A stretch of DNA of 64,000 nt from CAYMZZ01 sp046297935 (GCA_046297935.1 JBKBHA010000009.1:1-64000), one strand, 5' to 3'; counted from the first letter of the stretch, positions 1 through 7,622 are shown. Translations and numbers: made by a program. Notes: a model not told the origin generated them from the sequence alone.

Positions 1-55
1 CATGCAATCCCCGCACGCGATGCGTCGCGTCTCTACGGCGGCCATTGTCTCCATC

Positions 56-100
56 GTTCCACGGGACACTGTTTCGGGGTGAAACAGTGTCCCGTGGAAC
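56..100. repeat. Perfect 20-bp inverted repeat with 5-nt loop
   Basis: Arms 56-75 and 81-100 are exact reverse complements around the loop GGGGT. The outer ends read GTTCCACG and CGTGGAAC and the inner ends TGTTTC and GAAACA, which resemble halves of the ParB site parS, but the halves are not adjacent as in a true parS. A smaller palindrome (ACGCGA-TGCG-TCGCGT, 15-30) lies just upstream. The hairpin ends 3 bases before a promoter box. It could be a terminator of an upstream gene, a dispersed repeat or a protein-binding site; there is no T-run after it on the plus strand. Confidence 0.85.
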
Positions 101-103
101 AGT

Positions 104-111
104 TATCTTTG
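104..111 (+). promoter_or_regulatory. Bacteroidota -7 promoter box for the HNH-like gene
   Basis: TATCTTTG matches the Bacteroidota housekeeping sigma consensus TAnnTTTG. It lies 14 nt before the ATG at 126, so the predicted leader is very short. No clear -33 TTTG box was seen because the region is occupied by the hairpin at 56-100. Confidence 0.6.
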
Positions 112-125
112 TTTAAACGCTTGGT

Positions 126-746
126 ATGTCAAGAAAAAGATGGTCCGCGCAGACAGAAGTTACTCCAGAGTTGGTTCAAAACCGCGAGAAGAGAAAGTGG
201 CAGACAACTTTTAGGCGGTATGTGATTGAGCAAAGCCTTTGTCCGGCCTACGCACCCTATTTTGGACTTGATATAAGAAACCTTCGTGCCTGGTTCGAAA
301 GTCAGTTCACACCTGGGATGGACTGGGGAAGCTTTGGAAGCGCCTGGCAATTTGAACATATCATACCACTGGCCTATTTCGATCATGAAAAGGAGGAAGA
401 TCTACGCCTTTGCTGGAATTTCCTCAATCTCAGGGTGGCATCAGCCCCAGAAGCGGCGCAAAAGCATCGTGGAATCCACATTCTGGCTGCCCGCCGATAC
501 TTTGACGAGCTGTATGTCCGAAGCGGCTATCTGATGGCGAAAAAGCTGAGTGAACGGGTCACAAAACTGGAATTTGCCGAAGACATCAGCACAGAGCCGC
601 AGCAAAAACTTCTGTCAGGCCTGCGGGAACATCTGGCGCAACTTGAAAAATATAACGCATTTGAGTTTGAGCTGCTCAACAGCGGCAAGACAATGGAGGA
701 AATTCGAAAGGAACTCGCGCTCCTTAACAAGAATAATCCCAGCTAA
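126..746 (+). CDS. HNH-nuclease-like protein
   Basis: A 206-residue soluble protein. Residues about 77-116 carry a phage-type HNH pattern: EHIIPLAYFD, a 10-residue gap, then CWNFLNLR and a following QKHRG. In the family this corresponds to the (D/E)HIxP strand, the Asn-bearing NLxxL segment and a Lys of the beta-beta-alpha-metal fold. The first acidic residue is Glu rather than the usual Asp. The second half is charged and helical. It stands alone between a hairpin and mnmG with its own promoter and has no toxin, phage or methylase neighbour. The nuclease call is inferred from the motif; it may instead be a degenerate HNH-fold nucleic-acid-binding protein. Confidence 0.5.
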   Translation: MSRKRWSAQTEVTPELVQNREKRKWQTTFRRYVIEQSLCPAYAPYFGLDIRNLRAWFESQFTPGMDWGSFGSAWQFEHIIPLAYFDHEKEEDLRLCWNFLNLRVASAPEAAQKHRGIHILAARRYFDELYVRSGYLMAKKLSERVTKLEFAEDISTEPQQKLLSGLREHLAQLEKYNAFEFELLNSGKTMEEIRKELALLNKNNPS

Positions 747-759
747 GCCGGTAATGAAC

Positions 760-767
760 TAATTTTG
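760..767 (+). promoter_or_regulatory. -7 promoter box abutting mnmG
   Basis: TAATTTTG matches TAnnTTTG and ends only 6 nt before the mnmG ATG at 774. A start site 4-7 nt downstream of the box would leave almost no leader. The TTG inside the box is in frame with mnmG but is more likely promoter than start codon. Confidence 0.5.
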
Positions 768-773
768 TGCTCC

Positions 774-2636
774 ATGTTTCCTGAATACGATGTAATAGTA
801 GTAGGCGCCGGTCACGCAGGCTGTGAGGCAGCAGCCGCTGCTGCCAATCTGGGCTCGAGAGTGTTGTTGGTTACCATGAATATGCAGACCATCGCCCAAA
901 TGAGCTGTAATCCGGCAATGGGCGGTATTGCCAAAGGCCAGATTGTACGTGAGGTGGACGCAATGGGTGGTTATTCGGGTATTGTGACTGATGAATCAAT
1001 GATTCAATTCCGGATGCTGAATCGTTCGAAAGGGCCGGCCATGTGGAGCCCGCGGGCTCAGAGCGATCGAATGCTCTTTGCTGCTAAATGGAGGGAAATG
1101 CTGGAAGCAACGCCGAACGTTGATTTTTACCAGGATATGGTGAAGGGACTGATTGTGAAGGACGGTCGTGCGTGCGGCGTGATCACTGGCTTGGGGCATC
1201 ATATCAACTCAAAGGCGGTGGTTCTCACCAACGGAACTTTTCTGAACGGCATCATCCATATAGGCGAAAAAAACTTTGGTGGAGGCCGTGCAGCTGAAAA
1301 AGCGGCGACCGGCATCACAGAGCAACTTGTTAGCTTAGGGTTCGAAAGCGATCGGCTTAAGACAGGTACGCCACCACGGATAGACGGACGTAGTCTGGAC
1401 TATTCCAAAATGGAAGAGCAGCCGGGCGACACAGAAATCGGCGGCTTCAGTTATAAGCCAACCAAAAAACCCGAGGCTCAACGAAGCTGCTGGATATCAT
1501 ATACCAACCAAACCGTTCATTACATACTGAAAACCGGCTTCGACCGAAGTCCGATGTTCGCCGGTCGTATTGACGGAGTAGGACCTCGCTATTGCCCGAG
1601 CATTGAAGATAAAATCAATCGCTTCGCCGAACGTGAACGACATCAACTTTTCGTAGAGCCCGAAGGCTGGAATACTGTTGAAATATATGTAAACGGCTTT
1701 TCAACTTCCCTCCCTGAAGATGTGCAGTACAAGGCACTTCGGATGGTGCCGGGCTTTGAAAACGTGCGCATCTTCCGGCCCGGCTATGCTATCGAATACG
1801 ACTACTTCCCTCCGACTCAACTCAAACATACATTAGAAACAAAACTAATATCTAATTTGTTTTTTGCAGGCCAGATCAATGGCACCACCGGATACGAAGA
1901 GGCGGCATGCCAGGGCCTGATGGCTGGCATCAATGCACACCAGAAGGTAAAAGAACTTGATCCAGTTATCCTGAAAAGAAGTGAAGCGTATATCGGTGTG
2001 CTCATTGACGATCTTATTAGCAAAGGGACTGAGGAACCCTACCGAATGTTCACTTCAAGAGCCGAATACAGAACCCTGCTACGTCAGGACAACGCAGACT
2101 TACGGCTTACTGAACTTAGCTATCGCCTTGGACTCGCAGGCCAGGAACGAATGAATCGTGTCATACAAAAAAGAGATGCCGTAACAAAGATCCGCGACTA
2201 TTTGCGGAACAACACGGTGAACCCCGATGAAATAAATTCCTACCTGGAAAGTATCGGCTCTGCCCCTATTGTAGAAAAACAAAAACTCGAGAAACTACTA
2301 TTGCGTCCCGATGTGGAGCTAAAAGACCTCGCAGCACATATACCACAGCTAAATGAATTGCTTGTCGGCTACGACAACGAGTGCGTGGAACAAGCTTCTA
2401 TCCAGACCAAGTACCACGTATACATCAATAAAGAACGGGAACTCGTAGAACGAATGAGCCAACTGGAAGACCAATTGATTCCCGAAAGCTTCGACTACAG
2501 AAAAATTCAGGCACTAGGAAATGAAGCCAGAGAAAAGTTGAGCCGAATAAGACCAAGAACACTGGGGCAAGCCAGTCGGATATCAGGCATAAACCCAAGC
2601 GACGTTCAAATTCTAATGGTTTATATGGGTCGATAA
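774..2636 (+). CDS. mnmG: tRNA uridine-5-carboxymethylaminomethyl modification enzyme MnmG
   Basis: About 620 residues, the normal MnmG (GidA) length. With MnmE it installs the cmnm5 group on U34 of tRNAs, using FAD, NADH and methylene-tetrahydrofolate. The N-terminal FAD Rossmann motif GAGHAGCEAA, the MSCNPAMGG segment carrying a conserved Cys, the TGTPPR segment and the C-terminal helical region ending in SGINPSDVQILMVY are all present. I prefer the ATG at 774 (MFPEYDVIVVG) because the upstream TTG lies inside the promoter box. It overlaps the convergent ATP-grasp/SET gene by 24 bp at its 3' end. Confidence 0.97.
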   Translation: MFPEYDVIVVGAGHAGCEAAAAAANLGSRVLLVTMNMQTIAQMSCNPAMGGIAKGQIVREVDAMGGYSGIVTDESMIQFRMLNRSKGPAMWSPRAQSDRMLFAAKWREMLEATPNVDFYQDMVKGLIVKDGRACGVITGLGHHINSKAVVLTNGTFLNGIIHIGEKNFGGGRAAEKAATGITEQLVSLGFESDRLKTGTPPRIDGRSLDYSKMEEQPGDTEIGGFSYKPTKKPEAQRSCWISYTNQTVHYILKTGFDRSPMFAGRIDGVGPRYCPSIEDKINRFAERERHQLFVEPEGWNTVEIYVNGFSTSLPEDVQYKALRMVPGFENVRIFRPGYAIEYDYFPPTQLKHTLETKLISNLFFAGQINGTTGYEEAACQGLMAGINAHQKVKELDPVILKRSEAYIGVLIDDLISKGTEEPYRMFTSRAEYRTLLRQDNADLRLTELSYRLGLAGQERMNRVIQKRDAVTKIRDYLRNNTVNPDEINSYLESIGSAPIVEKQKLEKLLLRPDVELKDLAAHIPQLNELLVGYDNECVEQASIQTKYHVYINKERELVERMSQLEDQLIPESFDYRKIQALGNEAREKLSRIRPRTLGQASRISGINPSDVQILMVYMGR

Positions 2637-4058
2637 ATCACCGGACTGCTCCCGACTGGTAACCGAGTTTCTTGTAGTGCCTTTTACCAGCCCCCGGCAA
2701 TCCGCAGCACCGCAAGTACACTCAAAAGGCTCCATGGTCTCGTCCAGAAACTGGGCATAGTCCAATGTTAACTCCTCGTTCCTGCTAATACTCCTAACAG
2801 CAACTACGTTCAACCCTTGCCAGGCTGTGTTAGGAGCGCAACTATGATTTTGCGGCGCCCAGCCCGAGGGATCATCGTCCCAAAGCACATACACCTCCGG
2901 ACTAAGGGCATAGGCATATCTACGGAACTGCAGCTTTTGTTCTTCATTCCAGTTCAACTCAACAAAGCGTCTCGTAACAACCCGGAGTTGTCTACCCTCA
3001 CCCTGAAAAATAACCTCGCCCTTACGAATTGTCCGATTTGAATAAATGCCAAAACCAGAAATCGCGTTGCCCCGCATGGAAAAAGGCTTTTGCTTACGCT
3101 TATGTCGTGCAATACCTTCCGCAATTATATGTTCCAAAAAACCCTGCTGCCCAGCCTCATCATACTTTAAAATAAAATCCGCTGAACCCTCGTAACCGTC
3201 GGTATAGAAAACAGAGCAGGTAAAATTTATTTCAAGAAAGAAAATGTTCCCGTCTTTATCAACCCTAAAATCCAACCGGGCATAGCCAACGCCATTGAAT
3301 CCCTGGAAAATCCTTTCGGAGGCCCCCCGCAACTGCCTGTCCAAAACAGGATCAGTGCAGGGGAAATTACAATCGGGATGTAATTCAGACGTCTTAAGGC
3401 TATAGGTCTTAAAATACTTTCCCTCAGGAAATACGTACTCGACCGGTTTGAAAACACGGCAGGTCCTTCCATCGGGATTCGCCGCCACCAGCACCGTAAA
3501 CTCACGACCGTCGATATATTCCTCCACCAGCAATGGCCCATAGTCGTTGAAAATCTCAACCACCTTTTTCAACAGATCCTGTTTGTTGTAAAGCAGCGAC
3601 GAATCGTCGATACCCAGACTGTCGCCCGCCTTCGCCGGCTTTATAAACATGGGATACTTCAAATGCGCCTCCACCCGGTCTATGTCCTCCGCACTTTCAA
3701 TTAGAAAATATGCAGGTGTTTGCACCCCCTCACAATGCGCCACATACTTCATCAACTCTTTAGGAGGGTCGTATAGATTGGCACTCGGACCTGTATAAGG
3801 CAGGCTTAAAAGATCGAGGCTATAAATGACATCAATACTCGGGACCTCCCACTCCAGATAGCCCTCACATAGATTGATAAATACATCGTAATTTTTCTTC
3901 TTCAACTCCTTGAGCTGACGGTAGGTGGTCAGCTTATTCAACAATACGTGATCCATTTCCACGCCAGGTAGCAAGCCACTCAGATTACGGGCAGGGTCAT
4001 AGTTCTTATAGTCTACTCCGGTAGTACTATAATCTGGCTGCAGAACGCAACAACGCAT
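2613..4058 (-). CDS. D-Ala-D-Ala-ligase-like ATP-grasp enzyme fused to a C-terminal SET domain
   Basis: A 481-residue two-domain protein. Residues 1-320 form a Ddl-like ATP-grasp ligase: the nucleotide Lys in MFIKPAKAGDSLG (about 138-149), LLVEEYIDGREF (177-187), and the metal-binding ARLDF and FLEINFTC (260-281). Residues about 326-456 form a SET domain: GFGIYSNRTIRKGEVI, the SAM-binding NHSCAPN (404-410), EELTLDY with the catalytic Tyr (428-434) and a post-SET CTCG..DC zinc cluster (Cys447, 449, 454). ATP-grasp enzymes make amide bonds through acyl-phosphates; SET enzymes methylate lysine or related amines. It is the last gene of a three-gene leftward cluster, 26 bp after the other ATP-grasp gene. 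Domain assignments are firm; substrate and product are unknown. Confidence 0.9.
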   Translation of the reverse strand: MRCCVLQPDYSTTGVDYKNYDPARNLSGLLPGVEMDHVLLNKLTTYRQLKELKKKNYDVFINLCEGYLEWEVPSIDVIYSLDLLSLPYTGPSANLYDPPKELMKYVAHCEGVQTPAYFLIESAEDIDRVEAHLKYPMFIKPAKAGDSLGIDDSSLLYNKQDLLKKVVEIFNDYGPLLVEEYIDGREFTVLVAANPDGRTCRVFKPVEYVFPEGKYFKTYSLKTSELHPDCNFPCTDPVLDRQLRGASERIFQGFNGVGYARLDFRVDKDGNIFFLEINFTCSVFYTDGYEGSADFILKYDEAGQQGFLEHIIAEGIARHKRKQKPFSMRGNAISGFGIYSNRTIRKGEVIFQGEGRQLRVVTRRFVELNWNEEQKLQFRRYAYALSPEVYVLWDDDPSGWAPQNHSCAPNTAWQGLNVVAVRSISRNEELTLDYAQFLDETMEPFECTCGAADCRGLVKGTTRNSVTSREQSGDLSTHINH

Positions 4059-4084
4059 ATATCAAAATTTAGAATGAAATGCAA

Positions 4085-5230
4085 TCAGGCAATTCGCACG
4101 CCTCGTCTTACAAAAGCGTCAACAAGTATCTCCCGAATCAAATCAGCAAAACGAGCATCTGCATAGCGCAATATGGCCCCAATAGAGGTGAAATTTTCGT
4201 CCTCACTTATGCCACATTGGGCGTTTACTTCCAGCACAAATAGCTCACCCGTTTCGCCATCCATTCGAATGTCGAGACGCGCGTAACCCTGACCGCCTAC
4301 CGCACGGTAAGCATCAAGGCTCAAATGCGCCAGTGCATCCTGAAGGGAGTCTGGAGCCAGCGCATAATTATAAAAGTTAGCTTCCTCCGGCATAGGTGCC
4401 TCTTCTTCATAAATCTCCCAAAGCCGATCAAACGAAAGAAACTTTTCTTCCTCTTTGAGACTTTCATGAAAAACACGTTCAACAGCCGGGTAAACGTGAG
4501 GCTTCACCGTGCCCACCACAAACGTGGTAAACTCCCGCCCCTTAATGAAATTCTCTGCAAGCAAGCCATCTGCAAAAAGGTTCCAACCACGATACCCTTC
4601 CTTCATTTCTGCAAACCGCTCCACCAATTCCTCCTGGCCAAAAACCACATTTTTTACAGACACGCCCATACTTCCTCCGGAAACGGCCGGCTTCAATAGG
4701 ACGGGAGGATTAAGTCGGCCAATTAGTCCACCGAGCTTCCCTTCCTCCACTATCTCCCAGCCCGGCGTTGCCACACCAAGTCGATCAAATGCCTCCTTCA
4801 TCGGTATCTTGCTCGTGGTAATTTCATAGAACGACCGGTCTGCTCCTGTGTAAAGGATTCGTTGTTTTTCCAGGCAGTCGATAACCGATATACCAGGCGC
4901 GCCATTAATTTCATCACCATCACAAAGGTTCAAAACAACCGGCACCTTGCGACCCGAAGCTTTCCGGATTCCACCGATAATAACTTCGAAATCCTGCAGA
5001 GTGACCACTTGCCAAACCCAATCGATACCCAGCTCAGCGAACACTTTTGTATACTCTGCAATACTCTGGGAAAAATCGTAATAATATTGAATATTCGGAT
5101 CCGGGCTATCCACGCCTGGGCTGAGAACCCAAACCTTCAGCCGGCTTACGTCACCTATCTCCGGCCAAACCTTCCCTGCTGCGGCCTGTTTCTTTACTTT
5201 AAGCTCTTTCTTTCCCGTGCGCGCGATCAT
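4085..5230 (-). CDS. D-Ala-D-Ala-ligase-like ATP-grasp enzyme
   Basis: A 381-residue stand-alone ATP-grasp protein, paralogous to the ligase half of the downstream fusion. It has a Ddl-type N domain (VVLNLCDGDEINGAPG, about 98-113, matching NLCEGYLEW in the fusion), the A-loop VLLKPAVSGGSMGVSV (177-192), AENFIKGREF (225-234) and the C-terminal ARLDIRMD plus FVLEVNAQCG metal site. It is not the peptidoglycan Ddl by context, since no mur genes are near and the substrate-binding loops differ. Its start overlaps the end of the upstream SET gene by 32 bp, suggesting translational coupling. No signal peptide. It probably forms an amide bond between small carboxylates and amino acids or a peptide; the substrate is unknown. 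Confidence 0.88.
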   Translation of the reverse strand: MIARTGKKELKVKKQAAAGKVWPEIGDVSRLKVWVLSPGVDSPDPNIQYYYDFSQSIAEYTKVFAELGIDWVWQVVTLQDFEVIIGGIRKASGRKVPVVLNLCDGDEINGAPGISVIDCLEKQRILYTGADRSFYEITTSKIPMKEAFDRLGVATPGWEIVEEGKLGGLIGRLNPPVLLKPAVSGGSMGVSVKNVVFGQEELVERFAEMKEGYRGWNLFADGLLAENFIKGREFTTFVVGTVKPHVYPAVERVFHESLKEEEKFLSFDRLWEIYEEEAPMPEEANFYNYALAPDSLQDALAHLSLDAYRAVGGQGYARLDIRMDGETGELFVLEVNAQCGISEDENFTSIGAILRYADARFADLIREILVDAFVRRGVRIA

Positions 5231-5708
5231 GCAGTTGCTGTTGTATAAAGCGTGTGAGTGTATATGACTTCAATATCTCAAGTGAAATATGAGCCGCACC
5301 TTTGATCTCTCCGAGGCATCGACTCGTTCCACACCTGCACGCAAATGGTTGGGCCATGTCCCACTCGGTAGAGGGATAAAAAAAGTTCAATTCGTCACCT
5401 ACGTTGATATCCTTCAAAGCAATAATCTCCATTGAAAAGGTGTCGAAAAAAACATTAGGATCGCAGCTATGGTTGATATACTGTAAATGTTCCGGCTGTA
5501 ATAAAATATGCTGATCAATACCTACCTGAACTGTCAAATAAGAAGGCTCCTTCAACACAGCGGAAGAAGAAAAACTCGCTATTTTCTCACCCGGCCGATA
5601 TGGTAGTTGGGCAAAAAAACCTTTTTGATCGTCTTCAATATTTTGCCGAACAACGGCAAATTGATGATCGCTGATCAGGCGATAGGCGGCATCGGGGCGG
5701 GTTACCAT
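5199..5708 (-). CDS. Small SET-domain protein
   Basis: 169 residues from the preferred ATG at 5708 (MVTRPDAAYRLIS); an upstream ATG at 5762 would add 18 hydrophobic residues that fit no family start. The SET signature NHSCDPN is at 79-85. The next motif reads GDELNFFYPSTEWDM (104-118), so the usual (D/N)Y of ELxxDY is replaced by FFYPSTEW. Post-SET cysteines follow: C124, C126 and C131 in CRCGTSRC. It is the first gene of the ATP-grasp/SET cluster and overlaps the next gene. SET lysine methyltransferases are common in eukaryotes and sparse in bacteria; genes beside peptide-ligase-type enzymes suggest a small-molecule or peptide substrate rather than chromatin. That is inference. Confidence 0.85.
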   Translation of the reverse strand: MVTRPDAAYRLISDHQFAVVRQNIEDDQKGFFAQLPYRPGEKIASFSSSAVLKEPSYLTVQVGIDQHILLQPEHLQYINHSCDPNVFFDTFSMEIIALKDINVGDELNFFYPSTEWDMAQPFACRCGTSRCLGEIKGAAHISLEILKSYTLTRFIQQQLHDRAHGKERA

Positions 5709-5810
5709 AATGTATTCGTTAATACAAATTATTGACAAATACGCAAACCAACAAAATGGCATTTGACAATGTGAATAAACCCGGGTTGGACGTGAATGAC
5801 AGAACCTAAA

Positions 5811-5846
5811 AAATTTAAAAGAGTACCATCTCAGACGGTACTCTTT
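5811..5846 (-). terminator. Rho-independent terminator after the 5887 gene
   Basis: Stem GAGTACC/GGTACTC (5821-5827 and 5837-5843), extended by AAA/TTT, with a T-rich tract on the minus strand at 5820-5811. It closes the two-gene leftward unit at 5887-6919 and separates it from the SET/ATP-grasp cluster. Confidence 0.75.
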
Positions 5847-5886
5847 CTATTCTTTACCATTCCAAAATCGCAGAAACTCCTTTTAA

Positions 5887-6492
5887 CTATTGACATTCCT
5901 CATTGTAAGTAATAAAGATCTCATTCAAATAAGTACGGTTTCTTCTGATGGCCTTGCGCATCTGTCCGTTCGACAAATCGGCCATTTCAACAGCCTTTTG
6001 GCAGCCCGCTACAGCCTCTTTAATCTCCTTTTGTCCAGCCAACATTTTCAGCTCTCCGGTCTCGCCATGTTGATAGTAGTACCTGGTATGGTTTCTTGTA
6101 GTGGTGGTAGTAATGCCGCTTCCGCTAGGCGAACTGTTAGTTGTGGTGGCCGTATAGACTTCCTGATACACATTGATTCGACCATGGACCATTCTTGTCA
6201 GCACCTTACCCTTGTAGAAGAGTTGGTACACTCCACCTTTCAAATAACCCCTAACCAGGCTTCTTGGAATCTCCTCATTATCCGTAACAATCTCCTTACG
6301 GGAAAAAAGTCCGCCCTTCACGTCCAGCTTTCTGGTTTCAACCACCCTGCCATCGTGAAGCTCAACCCGATTTTGCGTACCCTCCGAACGAGGAGCACCA
6401 AAACTAAAATTCGACATTTTGTTGACGGCACTGCCAAGCGCGATCAACGCAAAAAAAGTCAGAACGGCAAAACTGAGAAAATGCTTACTCAT
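5887..6492 (-). CDS. Exported protein of unknown function
   Basis: 201 residues with an N-terminal hydrophobic segment (about 5-22, FLSFAVLTFFALIALGSAV) that is a signal peptide or single anchor. The rest is polar, with a Thr/Ser-rich stretch at about 112-130 (TATTTNSSPSGSGITTTTT) and a basic helical C-terminus. The middle part (RVVETRKLDVKGGLFSRKEIVTDNEEIP, about 49-76) looks like beta strands. I recognise no family. Its start overlaps the end of the upstream membrane-protein gene by 8 bp, so the two are probably co-transcribed. Confidence 0.65.
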   Translation of the reverse strand: MSKHFLSFAVLTFFALIALGSAVNKMSNFSFGAPRSEGTQNRVELHDGRVVETRKLDVKGGLFSRKEIVTDNEEIPRSLVRGYLKGGVYQLFYKGKVLTRMVHGRINVYQEVYTATTTNSSPSGSGITTTTTRNHTRYYYQHGETGELKMLAGQKEIKEAVAGCQKAVEMADLSNGQMRKAIRRNRTYLNEIFITYNEECQ

Positions 6493-6919
6493 TAGATTCT
6501 ATTTCATTTACCAAATAAATTCCGGGATTGACCAAAAGCCAAATCATCCGTCCGGAAAATAATCCCAACAAATACATCAAGATGTCAATACTATCCGCAG
6601 TACCGGGAATCCATCCAATTTCCTGGCCGAATTCGAACATACAAGCCATCAAAATAGTCGCCACCCACCAGAACCAATTTATCCGACCACTCCATATCCA
6701 CAACAACACCAGACCTAACGACATAGCCCACAAAAAATCAGGGAGGTAATTTCGCACAGGGCCAATCACATACCCCACCTCAGCTACAACATACACGAAT
6801 ATGCCCATCACAAGCGGGGTTGAAACCATCAATATAATCAAAGGAGTCCAGCCGAAGATGCCTCTTTGTCCTTTCGCTAACCCTTCGTATGACCCTCCCT
6901 TTTTCCTTAGGTACTTCAT
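6485..6919 (-). CDS. VanZ-like small membrane protein
   Basis: 144 residues with four predicted transmembrane helices (about 28-52, 60-78, 82-97, 108-130). The segment FEFGQEIGWIPGTADSIDILMYLLG resembles the VanZ-family pattern of E..Q...PGR..D..D...N..G. VanZ-like proteins are small membrane proteins of unclear role, one of which gives low-level teicoplanin resistance. The family call is by motif and topology only. It overlaps the downstream exported-protein gene. Confidence 0.5.
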   Translation of the reverse strand: MKYLRKKGGSYEGLAKGQRGIFGWTPLIILMVSTPLVMGIFVYVVAEVGYVIGPVRNYLPDFLWAMSLGLVLLWIWSGRINWFWWVATILMACMFEFGQEIGWIPGTADSIDILMYLLGLFSGRMIWLLVNPGIYLVNEIESNE

Positions 6920-7071
6920 TCCTCCATAATGTTATCTTAAACTACAATGCTCCCAAATGCTAGCACAACACATCAAAATACAAATTATCTATTAAAGACC
7001 AAATATGAGTGATCGCAAACGACAACAACCCCTCCTCTGCAATCGCAACAAATGTGTAACCAACCCAAACG

Positions 7072-7224
7072 CTAGTTACTGATCAATTCCCAGGGACGAT
7101 AACGTTTAGTAAAGCCACGACTCTCACTTACATTGTGTTCAAATAATCGACGCTCCACGTCATTACTGTAGCCCACATAACTGCGACCTCCACTCATCGA
7201 ATACAACACATACACATACCACAC
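7072..7224 (-). pseudogene. Truncated GIY-YIG nuclease gene (third cassette)
   Basis: An open frame of 50 codons from a GTG at 7224. It is identical to the first 48 codons of the intact gene at 7330-7587 (WYVYVLYS...YVGYSNDVERR...RYRPWELI), then reads Ser-Asn-stop in unrelated sequence. The nuclease core is cut in half, so activity is not expected. The break at 7081 is exactly where the 207-bp duplication ends. Confidence 0.85.
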
Positions 7225-7287
7225 AATAAAAAAGACCCAACATTTTGTGTTGAGTCTTTGTGGTGTGGGGCGGGATCGAATGCGGAC
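7081..7287. repeat. 207-bp direct repeat, copy 1
   Basis: Identical base for base, by reading, to 7444-7650 (offset 363). It contains the 5' part of a GIY-YIG gene, the terminator and a tRNA-Phe 3'-end fragment. Complete identity implies a recent tandem duplication or ongoing gene conversion. Confidence 0.95.
7231..7259 (-). terminator. tRNA-Phe-type terminator, copy C
   Basis: Same hairpin as after the true tRNA-Phe gene (AAAGACTCAACA, loop CAAAA, TGTTGGGTCTTT on the minus strand, then a T-run). Here it follows the degenerate tRNA-Phe copy and precedes the truncated GIY-YIG start. Confidence 0.8.
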
Positions 7288-7330
7288 TCATCGAAATTCA
7301 GTCCTTTTCCGCCACGGCGGATACCGCACC
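7261..7330 (-). pseudogene. Degenerate tRNA-Phe copy
   Basis: 70 nt matching tRNA-Phe at both ends: 5' GGTGCGGTA and 3' TTCGATCCCGCCCCACACCA. The central GGACTGAA of the anticodon arm is retained. The D arm is replaced and the T stem is broken (CCGCA instead of GGCGG opposite CCGCC), so it cannot fold as a normal tRNA. Its 5' G (7330) coincides with the last base of the stop codon of the upstream GIY-YIG gene. Confidence 0.7.
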
Positions 7331-7587
7331 TAGCGATTCAGCCAACGACTTACCATTTCCTTTACTTCCACCCGACCACGGCCGTTTTTCAAGTAGCGCT
7401 CACGAGCCATCGCCGCCGACTTCAAATCAAAGCACTCCTGGTGGATCAATTCCCAGGGACGATAACGTTTAGTAAAGCCACGACTCTCACTTACATTGTG
7501 TTCAAATAATCGACGCTCCACGTCATTACTGTAGCCCACATAACTGCGACCTCCACTCATCGAATACAACACATACACATACCACAC
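7330..7587 (-). CDS. GIY-YIG nuclease domain protein (second cassette, intact)
   Basis: 85 residues from GTG (7585-7587). Contains the family core VYVL...YVGYS with the GIY and YIG positions, Arg25 in DVERRLFEHN, and a C-terminal ARERYLKN helix, as in single-domain GIY-YIG proteins of the UPF0213/URI type. These are predicted DNA nucleases; few members have a known role. The start lies about 7 nt after the T-run of a tRNA-type terminator, with no visible ribosome-binding site. It sits between a tRNA-Phe 3' fragment upstream and a degenerate tRNA-Phe downstream, in a tandem array. Confidence 0.8.
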   Translation of the reverse strand: MWYVYVLYSMSGGRSYVGYSNDVERRLFEHNVSESRGFTKRYRPWELIHQECFDLKSAAMARERYLKNGRGRVEVKEMVSRWLNR

Positions 7588-7593
7588 AATAAA

Positions 7594-7622
7594 AAAGACC
7601 CAACATTTTGTGTTGAGTCTTT
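7594..7622 (-). terminator. tRNA-Phe-type terminator, copy B
   Basis: Same hairpin as at 7961-7992, located between the tRNA 3' fragment and the intact 85-residue GIY-YIG gene. Confidence 0.8.

Noticed and set aside
56..100. Functional parS site
   Set aside because: The half-sites are separated by arms and loop; no contiguous TGTTNCACGTGNAACA is present.
2817..3041. Antisense open frames over the ATP-grasp/SET genes and other long genes
   Set aside because: They are shadows of well-supported genes on the other strand, with low-complexity or family-free translations.
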